Part shown: in pieces, positions 49,908 through 58,521 of the stretch
Layout: the number at the start of each line of letters is the position of its first letter
Numbering within the stretch: position 1 is the stretch's first letter
From: Desulfuromonadales bacterium
Lineage (GTDB): Bacteria; Desulfobacterota; Desulfuromonadia; Desulfuromonadales; Geopsychrobacteraceae
Length of the DNA: 64,000 bases
Assembly: GCA_016931615.1 (NCBI GenBank)
Contig: JAFGEL010000107.1
Location: forward strand, 1 to 64,000
Direction of reading: 5' to 3'
Position numbers and translations under genes: made by a program
The notes under the pieces: generated by a model
Told to the model about the DNA's origin: nothing
The model's database searches: none
Seen by the model: only the letters and a program-made list of their open reading frames with translations

Positions 49908-51119
49908 GTGGATCAATATGCCAATCCGACCGCCCAGGCGGTAGATAACGTCCTGATTTATATTTTCGGTTTTTCCCTGCTGCTGCTGCTGGGCATCACC
50001 GTCGTCACCATCATCTTCGTGGTGAAATACCGGCGCTCCAAGTATCCCGAACCAACCTCCGACAATGACGGCAATATCTGGCTGGAAACCATCTGGACAG
50101 TACTGCCGGTGATGATCGTCATGACCATGTTCTGGTATGGCTGGACTAACTATGTCGGCCTGCGTGAAGTTCCTGCGGGTGCGCTTGAAATCAAGGCGAC
50201 GGCGCGCATGTGGTCGTGGCAGTTCGAATACCCTGATGGACGCAAAACGAGCAAGCTCTATGTTCCGGTGAACACTCCGATCAAGGTCTCCCTGCATTCT
50301 GTTGATGTGCTGCACAATTTTTTCGTCCCCGCCTTTCGCATCAAACGCGATACCGTCCCCGGCATGGAGAACTATGTCTGGTTTCAGGCTCCGGAAGAGG
50401 GCAGCTACGATATTTTCTGCGCTGAATACTGCGGGGTCGGTCACGCCGACATGATCACAACGGTAGAAGCCATGAGTCAAGAAGCTTACGCCGACTGGTC
50501 AAAACCACTCGAGCCGAGCGGTGACCCGCGGGGGCTGATTGTCCTCAACGAGCAGGGTTGTACCGGGTGTCACAGTCTGGACGGAAGCGACAACATCGGC
50601 CCCAGCCTGTTCGAACTGGCCGGTCAAACACGCAAGCTGATCAGAGATGGACAGCCGGTCGAAGTGGCTATCGATGAAAATTATTTGAAAATTGCCATTC
50701 GTGAGCCCGAGCTTGAAGTCGTCGCGGGCTATGACCCGATCATGCCCCCCTATGATGAAGGGACGATCAGTGCTGAGGATCTTCAGGCGGTCGTCGACTA
50801 TCTGCTCGGAAAAGTCGTGGCCGCAACCACTGCTCCGGATGCCGACCAGCTGCTTGAAGAAAATGGCTGCCTGGGATGCCATTCCAGTGATGGCAGCGAA
50901 GGGATTGCCCCCACCTTCAAAGGGATTGGTCAACGCGATGTCACGATTGAGCGTGACGGAAAAGAGCTCACCATCAAGGTCGATGCTGAATACCTGCGGC
51001 GCGCCCTGCTGGAACCGGAAGCCGACATGGTCAAGGGCTACGCACCGATGATGCCGGCGGCCGATTATCTCAGCCCTGAACAGATCGATGTCATTATCGA
51101 ACATCTGCTCAAGCAATAA
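49908..51119 (+). CDS. ctaC: Cytochrome c oxidase subunit II fused to two cytochrome c domains (caa3 type)
   Basis: 403 residues, GTG start. Two N-terminal helices (about 15-40, 60-82) are followed by the CuA cupredoxin domain, with His in VDVLHNFF and the Cys-x3-Cys-x3-His-x2-Met motif CAEYCGVGHADM. Two cytochrome c domains follow: CTGCH near 220-224 and CLGCH near 321-325, with Met ligands plausible in PIMPPYD and PMMPAAD. A single fused domain is usual in caa3 oxidases, so two are notable. The enzyme may accept electrons directly from several donors. Confidence 0.93.
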   Translation: MDQYANPTAQAVDNVLIYIFGFSLLLLLGITVVTIIFVVKYRRSKYPEPTSDNDGNIWLETIWTVLPVMIVMTMFWYGWTNYVGLREVPAGALEIKATARMWSWQFEYPDGRKTSKLYVPVNTPIKVSLHSVDVLHNFFVPAFRIKRDTVPGMENYVWFQAPEEGSYDIFCAEYCGVGHADMITTVEAMSQEAYADWSKPLEPSGDPRGLIVLNEQGCTGCHSLDGSDNIGPSLFELAGQTRKLIRDGQPVEVAIDENYLKIAIREPELEVVAGYDPIMPPYDEGTISAEDLQAVVDYLLGKVVAATTAPDADQLLEENGCLGCHSSDGSEGIAPTFKGIGQRDVTIERDGKELTIKVDAEYLRRALLEPEADMVKGYAPMMPAADYLSPEQIDVIIEHLLKQ

Positions 51120-51131
51120 AAAGAGGATAAG

Positions 51132-52046
51132 GTGTCTAATCAACAGCTCAAGAATCCACCATTGGAACAATCAGGCGTCAGCTTCAGCTCCGTTCTGCAC
51201 ACCGCCAGGCAACTGCTGCGTGTCGAGTTATCGACCATGGTGGCGTTGTCGGCCCTTGCCGGCTACCTGTTTGCGGGCGGGCGGTTACAGGTCAATTCCC
51301 TGCTGGTCACAGCCGGAGCAGGGCTGCTGGCTGCCGGTTGTTCGGCTCTCAACCAATGGCAGGAACAGGATCTCGACCAGAGGATGGAACGCACCTGTCT
51401 GCGCCCCCTGCCCACCGGACGCCTGACACCCCAGACTGCGCTGGTGGTTGCATCTTCAGCGATCAGCAGCGGGGCCCTGCTGTTGCTGCTTCTGCCGGGG
51501 AGTCAATCACTTCTGCTCGGCATCCTGGCGGTCATCTGGTATAACGCCATCTACACCCCGCTGAAGCGCCATACCCCGTTTGCCGCAATCCCCGGGGCGA
51601 TCTGCGGGGCTCTGCCGCCACTGATCGGCTGGACCGCTGCGGGGGGAATGCTGTTCACCCAGAAATCGCTGATTCTGGCCGGCACCCTGTTTGTCTGGCA
51701 GATCCCCCACACCTGGCTGTTGCTCTGCTGCTACCGGGATGACCTGAAGAACAGTGGCCTGCCGGATCTGTTTGAAACCATCGCCACAGACAAGCTGCTG
51801 AAAATCAACAACTGCTGGGTCATGAGCCTGTTTCTCTGTTATCTGCTTTTCCCAACATTCAGCTATATTGCAAGCCCGGCTCTTGTTTATATCTACCTGG
51901 CAGGCCTTTTTATGGTATTTCTTGCAATTATAAAGGTAGCGTCTGACAGTGAAAACCGGGCCGCGGCGCGCCGGGCATTCCACCTGATCAATATCTCGAT
52001 GGCGCTGTTACTGACCGTGCTGATCCTTGACCGGCTGCTGATATGA
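51132..52046 (+). CDS. ctaB: Protoheme IX farnesyltransferase
   Basis: 304 residues, about nine helices, GTG start. It makes heme O from heme b, needed for the heme A of the oxidase. The prenyl-diphosphate motif is NQWQEQDLDQRMERTCLRPLP (in part NQWQEQDLDQRMERT, about 74-88), with a second motif YRDDLKNSGLPD. Last gene of the oxidase operon. Confidence 0.93.
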   Translation: MSNQQLKNPPLEQSGVSFSSVLHTARQLLRVELSTMVALSALAGYLFAGGRLQVNSLLVTAGAGLLAAGCSALNQWQEQDLDQRMERTCLRPLPTGRLTPQTALVVASSAISSGALLLLLLPGSQSLLLGILAVIWYNAIYTPLKRHTPFAAIPGAICGALPPLIGWTAAGGMLFTQKSLILAGTLFVWQIPHTWLLLCCYRDDLKNSGLPDLFETIATDKLLKINNCWVMSLFLCYLLFPTFSYIASPALVYIYLAGLFMVFLAIIKVASDSENRAAARRAFHLINISMALLLTVLILDRLLI

Positions 52047-52090
52047 CCTGTCCCGACGGGCACAACGTGCCTGACCTGCCCGCCGCACCA

Positions 52091-53755
52091 TCAACTCAAC
52101 CCGATGATGCTCCCGTCGGCGGTTAAATCCCAACGCTCGGCAGCGGGATGCTTCGGTAACCCCGGCATGCGCAGAATATCGCCGGTCATCACCACCAGAA
52201 ATCCCGCCCCGGAATTGATCTGAACAGAACGTACGGTAATATCGAAATGTCGCGGTCGCCCCAGCAGGTTAGGATCATCCGACAGGGATCCCGGAGCTTT
52301 GGCGATACAGATGGGCAGCTGAGCAAAGCCGAGCTGCCTGACCTGCTGCAGATCCCTGGCCGCCTGCTTGGTAAAGGCGATATCATCCGCACCGTAGACC
52401 TCTCGGCAGATGATGCGGATCTTGTCCTCGACCGGCTGTTCAAGCTCATAGAGCAGACGGTGACGCCCGGTCCGACCGGCCACCTGCATCACCTTTTCGG
52501 CCAGTTCCAGGGCACCTTCTCCCCCTCGCGCATAATGGTCGCAAAGCGCGTAAGGGGTGTCTAGTTCCCGGCAACGGGCCTCAACCAGGGACAGCTCGGC
52601 AATGTTGTCACCGGCGAAATGGTTCAGGGCGACAACCGGCTGCAGATTGAATTTGCGGACATTTTCAATATGTTTATCGAGATTTTCCAGACCCCGCCGC
52701 AGGGCCTTCAGGGCCTTTTCTGCAAGCTTGTCCTTGGCCTGGCCACCATGAAATTTCAAAGCCCGAGCAGTGGTCACCAGAACCACCGCCTGAGGTTTCA
52801 GCTCACCGATCCGGCATTTGATATCGAAAAATTTTTCCGCTCCCAGGTCGAAACCGAAACCGGCTTCAGTCAAAGCCCAGTCGGCATAATGCTGCGCCAT
52901 CCGCGTCGCCAGCAGGCTGTTGCAGCCATGGGCAATATTGGCAAAGGGACCGCCGTGGATCAGGGTCGGCACCCCTTCCAAGGTCTGGACCAGATTGGGA
53001 TGAATGGCATCCCGCAGCAGTGCGAGCATGGCACCACTGACCTCAAGCTGTCCGGCATAGACCGGCTCCCCGTCATAGGTAAACGCAACCAGGGTCCGCT
53101 CAATCCTTTGACGCAAATCGTCAATTCCGGAAGCCAGGCAGAGCATCGCCATCACTTCAGAAGCGGCCGTGATGTCAAACCCTCCTTCGCGCGGAATACC
53201 CTGAAGCTTGCCTCCCAAACCCAGGACGATATGCCGCAGGCTGCGGTCGTTCATATCTATCACCCGGCGCCAGAGAATGCGCCGCGGATCAATGTTTAAA
53301 CTGTTGCCGTGATAAATATGGTTGTCGATGACCGCTGAAAGCAGATTGTTGGCACTGGTGATGGCGTGAAAGTCCCCGGTGAAATGCAGGTTGATACGAT
53401 CAGCCGGGACGACTTGGCTGTAACCACCCCCGGTGGCCCCACCCTTCATCCCCAGACAGGGACCGAGAGAAGGTTCACGCAGAGCCAGACAGACCGAGTG
53501 ACCAAGCCTGGCAAAGGCTTGCCCCAGGCCGATAGTGGTGGTGGTCTTGCCTTCGCCGGCAGCCGTAGGCGTTATGGCGGAAACCAGAATCAAGCGGCCT
53601 TTTCGGTCACCCGGTCGCTGCAGGGCATTGCTGTGAACCTTGGCCGTATCGCGTCCGTAAGGGAGGAGATCATCCTCATCGATACCGAGTTGAGCGGCAA
53701 CCTGACTGATCGGTTTGAGCTGAAACTGGCGAGCAATCTCACTGTCACTGGGCAT
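52091..53755 (-). CDS. fhs: Formate-tetrahydrofolate ligase
   Basis: 554 residues, cytoplasmic. It makes 10-formyltetrahydrofolate from formate with ATP. Signatures are TPTAAGEGKTTTTIGLGQAF (about 58-77, the ATP site), REPSLGPCLGMKGGATGGGY (in part), the HGGPFANIAHG and TEAGFGFDLGAEKF segments. Length is standard. The start at 53755 has AAGGAG upstream. It stands alone, convergent with ctaB. It serves one-carbon metabolism and possibly the methyl branch of acetyl-CoA pathway. Confidence 0.96.
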   Translation of the reverse strand: MPSDSEIARQFQLKPISQVAAQLGIDEDDLLPYGRDTAKVHSNALQRPGDRKGRLILVSAITPTAAGEGKTTTTIGLGQAFARLGHSVCLALREPSLGPCLGMKGGATGGGYSQVVPADRINLHFTGDFHAITSANNLLSAVIDNHIYHGNSLNIDPRRILWRRVIDMNDRSLRHIVLGLGGKLQGIPREGGFDITAASEVMAMLCLASGIDDLRQRIERTLVAFTYDGEPVYAGQLEVSGAMLALLRDAIHPNLVQTLEGVPTLIHGGPFANIAHGCNSLLATRMAQHYADWALTEAGFGFDLGAEKFFDIKCRIGELKPQAVVLVTTARALKFHGGQAKDKLAEKALKALRRGLENLDKHIENVRKFNLQPVVALNHFAGDNIAELSLVEARCRELDTPYALCDHYARGGEGALELAEKVMQVAGRTGRHRLLYELEQPVEDKIRIICREVYGADDIAFTKQAARDLQQVRQLGFAQLPICIAKAPGSLSDDPNLLGRPRHFDITVRSVQINSGAGFLVVMTGDILRMPGLPKHPAAERWDLTADGSIIGLS

Positions 53756-53987
53756 GAAAAGCTCCTTTCGAAGAGAGGGGCTATTGACCTTCATATTTTA
53801 TCATGCAATCGAGGGGGAGAAAGTGATCTGTTGCCGGGCAGGCTCATAAAGTGAGGGGAAAAGACCCTGAACCTGTTGCAACCACATTGACTGAAAAGGC
53901 AGCTTCACAGGCAGGACACTTATTTTCGGACCTATAACCAAAATAAAGGTTGCGTAGCCATTGAGATAATCCAATAAAGCAAGGTAA

Positions 53988-54160
53988 ACAAATATTTACC
54001 ACAGAGGACACAGAAACCACTGAGAAAAATCAAATAACATCAAAAGCATTATTGTTTTTAAAACCAACAAAAGAGGATTTCTCGCTATCTCAGTATCTCT
54101 GCCTTAAGAATGATTTTAGGCTTTCTTGGTGTTCTTCGTGTCTGGTGGCAAACCTTTTTT
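53988..54160. repeat. Degenerate inverted-repeat intergenic element
   Basis: The left end reads TTTACCACAGAGGACACAG and continues with CCACTGAGAAAA. The right end on the opposite strand reads TTTGCCACCAGACACGAAG, then AACACCAAGAAA. These are diverged inverted copies of an A/C-rich repeat of the ACCACAGAGGACACAGAG type that I recall from intergenic DNA of deltaproteobacteria. The interior holds no gene. It looks like a worn non-autonomous element between ddaH and fhs. Confidence 0.5.
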
Positions 54161-54203
54161 TCAGTTATACAACCGTATTTTTATCCTTGAAAAAGATGTT
54201 TAC

Positions 54204-54968
54204 TCAGAAACGCAAAGATAAACAGGTCAATCCGCCATCAATTTTTGCGAATTCGGAAATGTCAACTTCAACAATCTCAGTGTCGAGCGATTCAAGCCGC
54301 TTTCTGGTGTCAGGAAACCCCGCGGGCATCAGGATCTTGTCATTCATCAAAATACAATTAGCCGCCGGATATTCAGCGCGCGGAACCTGAATTGTTTCAA
54401 ATTCTTCAAATTGTTTCGGCAGGTCAAACCCCTCGGCAACCAGCAAGGAATTTCTGCCGACATAGGTAACGGCGGTTTTAAGGTGAAGAAATCCACGCTG
54501 AGGGACCGGGATTCCGATCATGCCATAGGTTTTCAGAATGTTCACCAGTTGGTCTGCGCCGGAGGGATTGGTTCTCTTCGACAGACCGATATAAAAACAC
54601 CGTCCGATCGACAGCACATCCCCGCCTTCAAGAGTCCCGGGAGCATGAATCTTCTCGATATCGACATAGTAAGATTTCAGCACCGCTTCAATCGACTGCA
54701 CCTCGCCCTTGCGAGACGGCGCTCCCGGTGCCGTAATAATGGCACAATCCGGTGTCAGGACGGCAACATCTTCAATAAAAGTCGAATCGGGATAAGCCTC
54801 CAGGCAATCAAGCACGGCAACATTCAACCCGCAGTATTCCAATGCCTGAATATACTGGTCATGCTGAGCCAGGGCTTTCCCATAATCAAGCGTTGTGTGC
54901 ACGCTCGTGGAAAGGCCGTGAACGATGCTGCGGCCCGGTCGGCGGACAATCGCTTTTGAGTCATGCAT
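54204..54968 (-). CDS. ddaH: Dimethylarginine dimethylaminohydrolase-like amidinotransferase-superfamily hydrolase
   Basis: 254 residues, cytoplasmic. It hydrolyses methylated arginine to citrulline in the known family. Landmarks are DSTFIEDVAVLT near 61-72, TLEGGDVLSIGR near 111-122 and LHLKTAVTYVG near 162-172 (catalytic His). The C-terminal DGGLTCLSLRF carries the nucleophilic Cys. The family also includes arginine deiminase-like enzymes, so substrate is not certain. Stand-alone gene. Confidence 0.83.
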   Translation of the reverse strand: MHDSKAIVRRPGRSIVHGLSTSVHTTLDYGKALAQHDQYIQALEYCGLNVAVLDCLEAYPDSTFIEDVAVLTPDCAIITAPGAPSRKGEVQSIEAVLKSYYVDIEKIHAPGTLEGGDVLSIGRCFYIGLSKRTNPSGADQLVNILKTYGMIGIPVPQRGFLHLKTAVTYVGRNSLLVAEGFDLPKQFEEFETIQVPRAEYPAANCILMNDKILMPAGFPDTRKRLESLDTEIVEVDISEFAKIDGGLTCLSLRF

Positions 54969-55148
54969 GATTTTTCCTTCAAACAGAGAATTTTTCAGTC
55001 TGTTTATACGATAGCCTGCTTTTTTAAATCCTGCCAGCGATCAACGACTGCTGCGGGTTTCAATTTAAAAGCTCACCTTGCAAACTGAAGAGACATAGGG
55101 CACTCTTTCAATTCACATGGATTCAATCCTTTTCGACAGGAGACCGCT

Positions 55149-55688
55149 ATGCAGCACTTTGCTTTAACCATCATCGGCCGTGACCGCCCCGGAATTGTAT
55201 CCCAGGTCACCGAAATCCTCTACCACGGTGGCTTTAACATTGCCGACTCCAGCTGTTCCATCCTCGGTGGGCAATTTTCAATGATCCTGATCATTTCAAA
55301 TCCCGAAATCAATGACCAAGAGGAGTTCGCCGACCACTTTCACCCCTTGGAGGAAAACGGTCTTTCAGTTTTCATCCGTACCCTGAAGCCCGGTGGAGAA
55401 ATTCGTCCCGAGCTGGACGGTGAACTCTGCATGATTTCGGTTTACGGAGCCGACAAACCGGGTATCGTCTATCAGGTGGCCAGAGAACTCGGTGATCGCA
55501 AAATCAATATAACTGACCTCAATACCAAGCTGATCGGCTCCACGGACAAACCTGTCTATGTCATGATGCTGGAAGCTTTATTGCCCGAAAATACCGGCAT
55601 TGATGTTGTCGAAGGCTGGATGAAAGAACTGAAGAAAAAATTACAGGTCGATATTTCCGTGCGATCCCTGATGACCGTGGAGCTGTAA
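55149..55688 (+). CDS. ACT-domain protein, glycine cleavage system regulator (GcvR-like)
   Basis: 179 residues made of two ACT domains: about 1-80 (TIIGRDRPGIVSQVTEIL) and about 93-175 (SVYGADKPGIVYQVARELG). This is the GcvR/YfiL layout of small-molecule-binding regulators. Which amino acid it senses is unknown. CAGGAGA lies upstream. It is followed four bases later by def, so they form one unit. Confidence 0.82.
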   Translation: MQHFALTIIGRDRPGIVSQVTEILYHGGFNIADSSCSILGGQFSMILIISNPEINDQEEFADHFHPLEENGLSVFIRTLKPGGEIRPELDGELCMISVYGADKPGIVYQVARELGDRKINITDLNTKLIGSTDKPVYVMMLEALLPENTGIDVVEGWMKELKKKLQVDISVRSLMTVEL

Positions 55689-55692
55689 ACCA

Positions 55693-56199
55693 ATGGCCGT
55701 ACAAGAAGTTCTGGTCTATCCCGACCCGCGCCTCAAGGAAAACTGTGCGCCGATCGACAACTTTGACGACACTGTCGGCAGGCTGCTCAATGACCTGGTT
55801 GATACCATGGTCGATGCCGGGCATTCCGTCGGAATCGCCGCCCCCCAGATCGGTGATCTGCGGCGTGCGGCCGTGGTTGACGTATCCAAAAGCAAGCTGG
55901 GCAAAAAACAGGACAACCATGGCCTGATGCAGATGGTGAATCCGGTCATTATTGAGAGAGAAGGGATGAATATTGTCCGCGAAGGCTGCATGTCGGTCCC
56001 CGATTACACCGGCAACGTGACCCGCGCGGAAGTGATTGTGGTTGAATATCTCGATGAAAACGAGCAGCTTCAAGTCGTTCGTTGTGAAGGTTTTGAAGCT
56101 GTAGCCGTACAACACGAACTCGATCACCTGGACGGCTTCCTCTTTCTTGACAGGGTGTCAAGCTTAAAATCTGATCTTTTCAGGAGAAAGCAAAAATGA
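55693..56199 (+). CDS. def: Peptide deformylase
   Basis: 168 residues, cytoplasmic. It removes the formyl group from nascent N-terminal methionine. The three motifs are GIAAPQIG (about 52-59), EGCMSVP (about 97-103, metal Cys) and QHELDHLDG (about 139-147, metal His pair and Glu). Length is normal. It overlaps nothing but is convergent with the MFS gene, with one base between stops. Confidence 0.95.
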   Translation: MAVQEVLVYPDPRLKENCAPIDNFDDTVGRLLNDLVDTMVDAGHSVGIAAPQIGDLRRAAVVDVSKSKLGKKQDNHGLMQMVNPVIIEREGMNIVREGCMSVPDYTGNVTRAEVIVVEYLDENEQLQVVRCEGFEAVAVQHELDHLDGFLFLDRVSSLKSDLFRRKQK

Positions 56200-56200
56200 T

Positions 56201-57409
56201 TTAGCCCGGAAGTTCCTCAGACAGCTTTGCACGCAGACCAAAACAGGTCTCTCGCCCCTGCTCCGGGTGGCGCGGGATCAGCAGGGACAGTAGCAATGAA
56301 ATACCTGCCATAATCGCCCCGATAAAGAAAACCAGGGCCGGCGAGTTCAGCCACAGCAGGCCGAAAACCACAGGGATTCCAACCGCCGCGATATGATTGA
56401 TGGTAAAACTGACCCCGGCTGTTGAGGCAATATCTTCGGGCGCGGCAATTTTCTGAAAGTAGGTTTTGAGACTGATCGCCAAAGCAAAAAACAGGTGATC
56501 CAGAATGTACAGTCCCGCCGCAATCCAAGCCGTCTGGACCAGGGCATAGCCACAAAAAACCATGATCAGTCCGATATATTCAAGGACCAGGGCCCTGCGC
56601 TCACCAAACCTGGTGATCAATTGTCCGATTTTTCGCGCAAAAAGAACATTCAGACCGGCATTAATCAGGAACAACAGTGAAATGTCACTGACCGAATAGG
56701 CAAACTTCTCCACCATCAGAAACCCGGCAAAAACCATAAAGATCTGACGACGCGCCCCGGACATGAACACCAGACAGTAATAGAGCCAGTAACGACGCCG
56801 CAACACCATGTGCTTGTGCTGGACCGTGGGTTGGGCGAAAAAAGGAAAACAGCTTCGGCAGCCGACGGCGATAAGCATGGTAAAACCGCCAAAGCCGAGA
56901 TACAGCCACCGATAGTCAAGAGTGAAGCTGTTTGTAGTCACCCAGATCAGGGCAAAGGCAATAATCGCCGCAAAGGACTTGACCGCAATCAGGCGCCCGA
57001 AAACTTCCGCGGCCAAGTTTTTTGGAATCCACTGTTGCGTCAGCGAGGTCTGAATCGTTTCATAATAATGAAACCCGATCGACATCAGGATGGTCGTCAG
57101 GTAGAGGCCGAGAACCGAAGGGAAAAACCCGGTCAGGGCCGTCCCCAGACCGAGCAGAAAAAGAGCGATTAAAGCCAGGGATTGCTCACGAACAAACAAC
57201 AGGACAAAAACTACGGCAAACGCCAGAAATCCGGGGATCTCTCTCAACGATTGCAGAATACCCATTTCCCGGCCGGTAAACGCGGCTCGTTCAATGGCAA
57301 AATTATTCAGCAACGCCTGCCAGGCTGAAAAGCTCAGTGGAACGGCAAACGCCATGATAAATAGCAACAGTTCAGGCTGCTGCCACGATCTTTTCGCGGA
57401 CTCACTCAT
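56201..57409 (-). CDS. MFS transporter
   Basis: 402 residues, 12 predicted helices. A distinctive feature in the first half is FHYYETIQTSLTQQWIPKN (about 113-131). Both halves carry the usual charged loops (ITRFGERRALVLEY). Chosen start ATG at 57409 (MSESAKRS); the frame continues upstream to 57421. Substrate unknown. It lies 42 bp downstream of the LysR gene on the same strand, so the two may be co-expressed. Confidence 0.8.
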   Translation of the reverse strand: MSESAKRSWQQPELLLFIMAFAVPLSFSAWQALLNNFAIERAAFTGREMGILQSLREIPGFLAFAVVFVLLFVREQSLALIALFLLGLGTALTGFFPSVLGLYLTTILMSIGFHYYETIQTSLTQQWIPKNLAAEVFGRLIAVKSFAAIIAFALIWVTTNSFTLDYRWLYLGFGGFTMLIAVGCRSCFPFFAQPTVQHKHMVLRRRYWLYYCLVFMSGARRQIFMVFAGFLMVEKFAYSVSDISLLFLINAGLNVLFARKIGQLITRFGERRALVLEYIGLIMVFCGYALVQTAWIAAGLYILDHLFFALAISLKTYFQKIAAPEDIASTAGVSFTINHIAAVGIPVVFGLLWLNSPALVFFIGAIMAGISLLLSLLIPRHPEQGRETCFGLRAKLSEELPG

Positions 57410-57451
57410 GAGCGTTATCACCCTTATTCAGGACACGGGGGAGAGTGCTGT

Positions 57452-58378
57452 TCAGAACGTCCGGCACTGTCGCAGGGACGCGTCGAGTTCACCATTCTGC
57501 AGCAGTAATTCACTGACGGCGACGGCGGCCGGTGAAGGAGTTCTTTCCCGCAGGGAGACCAGCCACAGCTGGCGCTCTATGGTCAACCCTGCGACATCGA
57601 CCTTGACCAGTTCGCCGCGATGCAGATTACTCTGAATCGACAGATCAGAGACAAAAGCACATCCGAGTCCCGCGGCGACCGCCCGGCGCACCGCTTCATT
57701 GCTGCCCAGGCGCGCGGCGACCTGAAAAGAATCAGGCTCGATATCCGCCTTTAAAAATGCTTTTTGCAAAGCCTGGTACGTTCCGGAACCGTCTTCACGG
57801 ACGATAAAGACCTGTTTCTTTAAATCCGCCAAAGAAACTGTTCCCGCAGCAGCCAGCGGATGATCAGGGCCGACAATCATCACCAGATGATCCTTCAGGA
57901 GCGGCTTGGCATTGAACAGCTCAGGATCCACATGCCCCCCGGCAATCGCCACTTCCACCTGCCCGGCGCTGAGGGTGTCAAGCACCTCACGACTGTCACC
58001 GATGGTCACGTTCAGGGTGATACCGGGATACCGGCGACGCAGAACCGGTAAAAAGCAGGGCAGCAGGTAATTCGCCGGGATATTGCTCGCCCCCATATTG
58101 AGCGTTGCCCTGTCCAGGCCATGCAGACTTTCCATCGCCTGATTGAGCACATCCCGCTCATTGAGTATGCGCCGGGCGTGTTGAAGAAACAGCTGCCCTG
58201 CAGCGGTCGGGTAAATCCCCTTGGTGGTACGATCAAGCAGGGGCGTACCGAATTCACTCTCCAGCGCGGCCACATGCTGGCTGACCGTCGATTGGGTTAA
58301 CAGAACCTTTTCGGCACCTCTGGAAAAACTGCCGGTTTCGGCAACCGCGACAAACAATTCAAGCTGACGTAACGTCAT
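57452..58378 (-). CDS. LysR-family transcriptional regulator
   Basis: 308 residues. The N-terminal winged helix-turn-helix (MTLRQLELFVAVAETGSFSR, AEKVLLTQSTVSQHVAALE) is followed by the periplasmic-binding-like effector domain. It resembles the CysB-like or selenium-metabolism-associated LysR branch. It is divergent from the double-cubane reductase operon and probably regulates it. Confidence 0.87.
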   Translation of the reverse strand: MTLRQLELFVAVAETGSFSRGAEKVLLTQSTVSQHVAALESEFGTPLLDRTTKGIYPTAAGQLFLQHARRILNERDVLNQAMESLHGLDRATLNMGASNIPANYLLPCFLPVLRRRYPGITLNVTIGDSREVLDTLSAGQVEVAIAGGHVDPELFNAKPLLKDHLVMIVGPDHPLAAAGTVSLADLKKQVFIVREDGSGTYQALQKAFLKADIEPDSFQVAARLGSNEAVRRAVAAGLGCAFVSDLSIQSNLHRGELVKVDVAGLTIERQLWLVSLRERTPSPAAVAVSELLLQNGELDASLRQCRTF

Positions 58379-58476
58379 AGACCCAACCTTTATTTATTTT
58401 TCCAATCCTTACTATCGTTTTTATTAAAATTATCCGTTTGACCCTGAACAGTCAATCCATTTAATTGATGGCTACA

Positions 58477-58505
58477 GCAATCATTTCTGTTATTTGCAAT
58501 CATTT
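58477..58505 (+). promoter_or_regulatory. Direct repeat upstream of the double-cubane reductase operon
   Basis: GCAATCATTT occurs twice, at 58477-58486 and 58496-58505, period 19 bp. It lies 16-45 bp before the reductase start in the divergent LysR intergenic region. It may be a binding site or simply part of the AT-rich leader. Confidence 0.35.
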
Positions 58506-58521
58506 ATTACAGGAGGAGTTC

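Noticed and set aside
53860-54200. Possible small genes in the fhs-ddaH gap
   Set aside because: The open frames lack ribosome sites and lie within the inverted-repeat element.
57452-58378. Calling the LysR gene a selenium regulator
   Set aside because: Only overall resemblance supports this; no selenium gene is adjacent, so the label was kept general.
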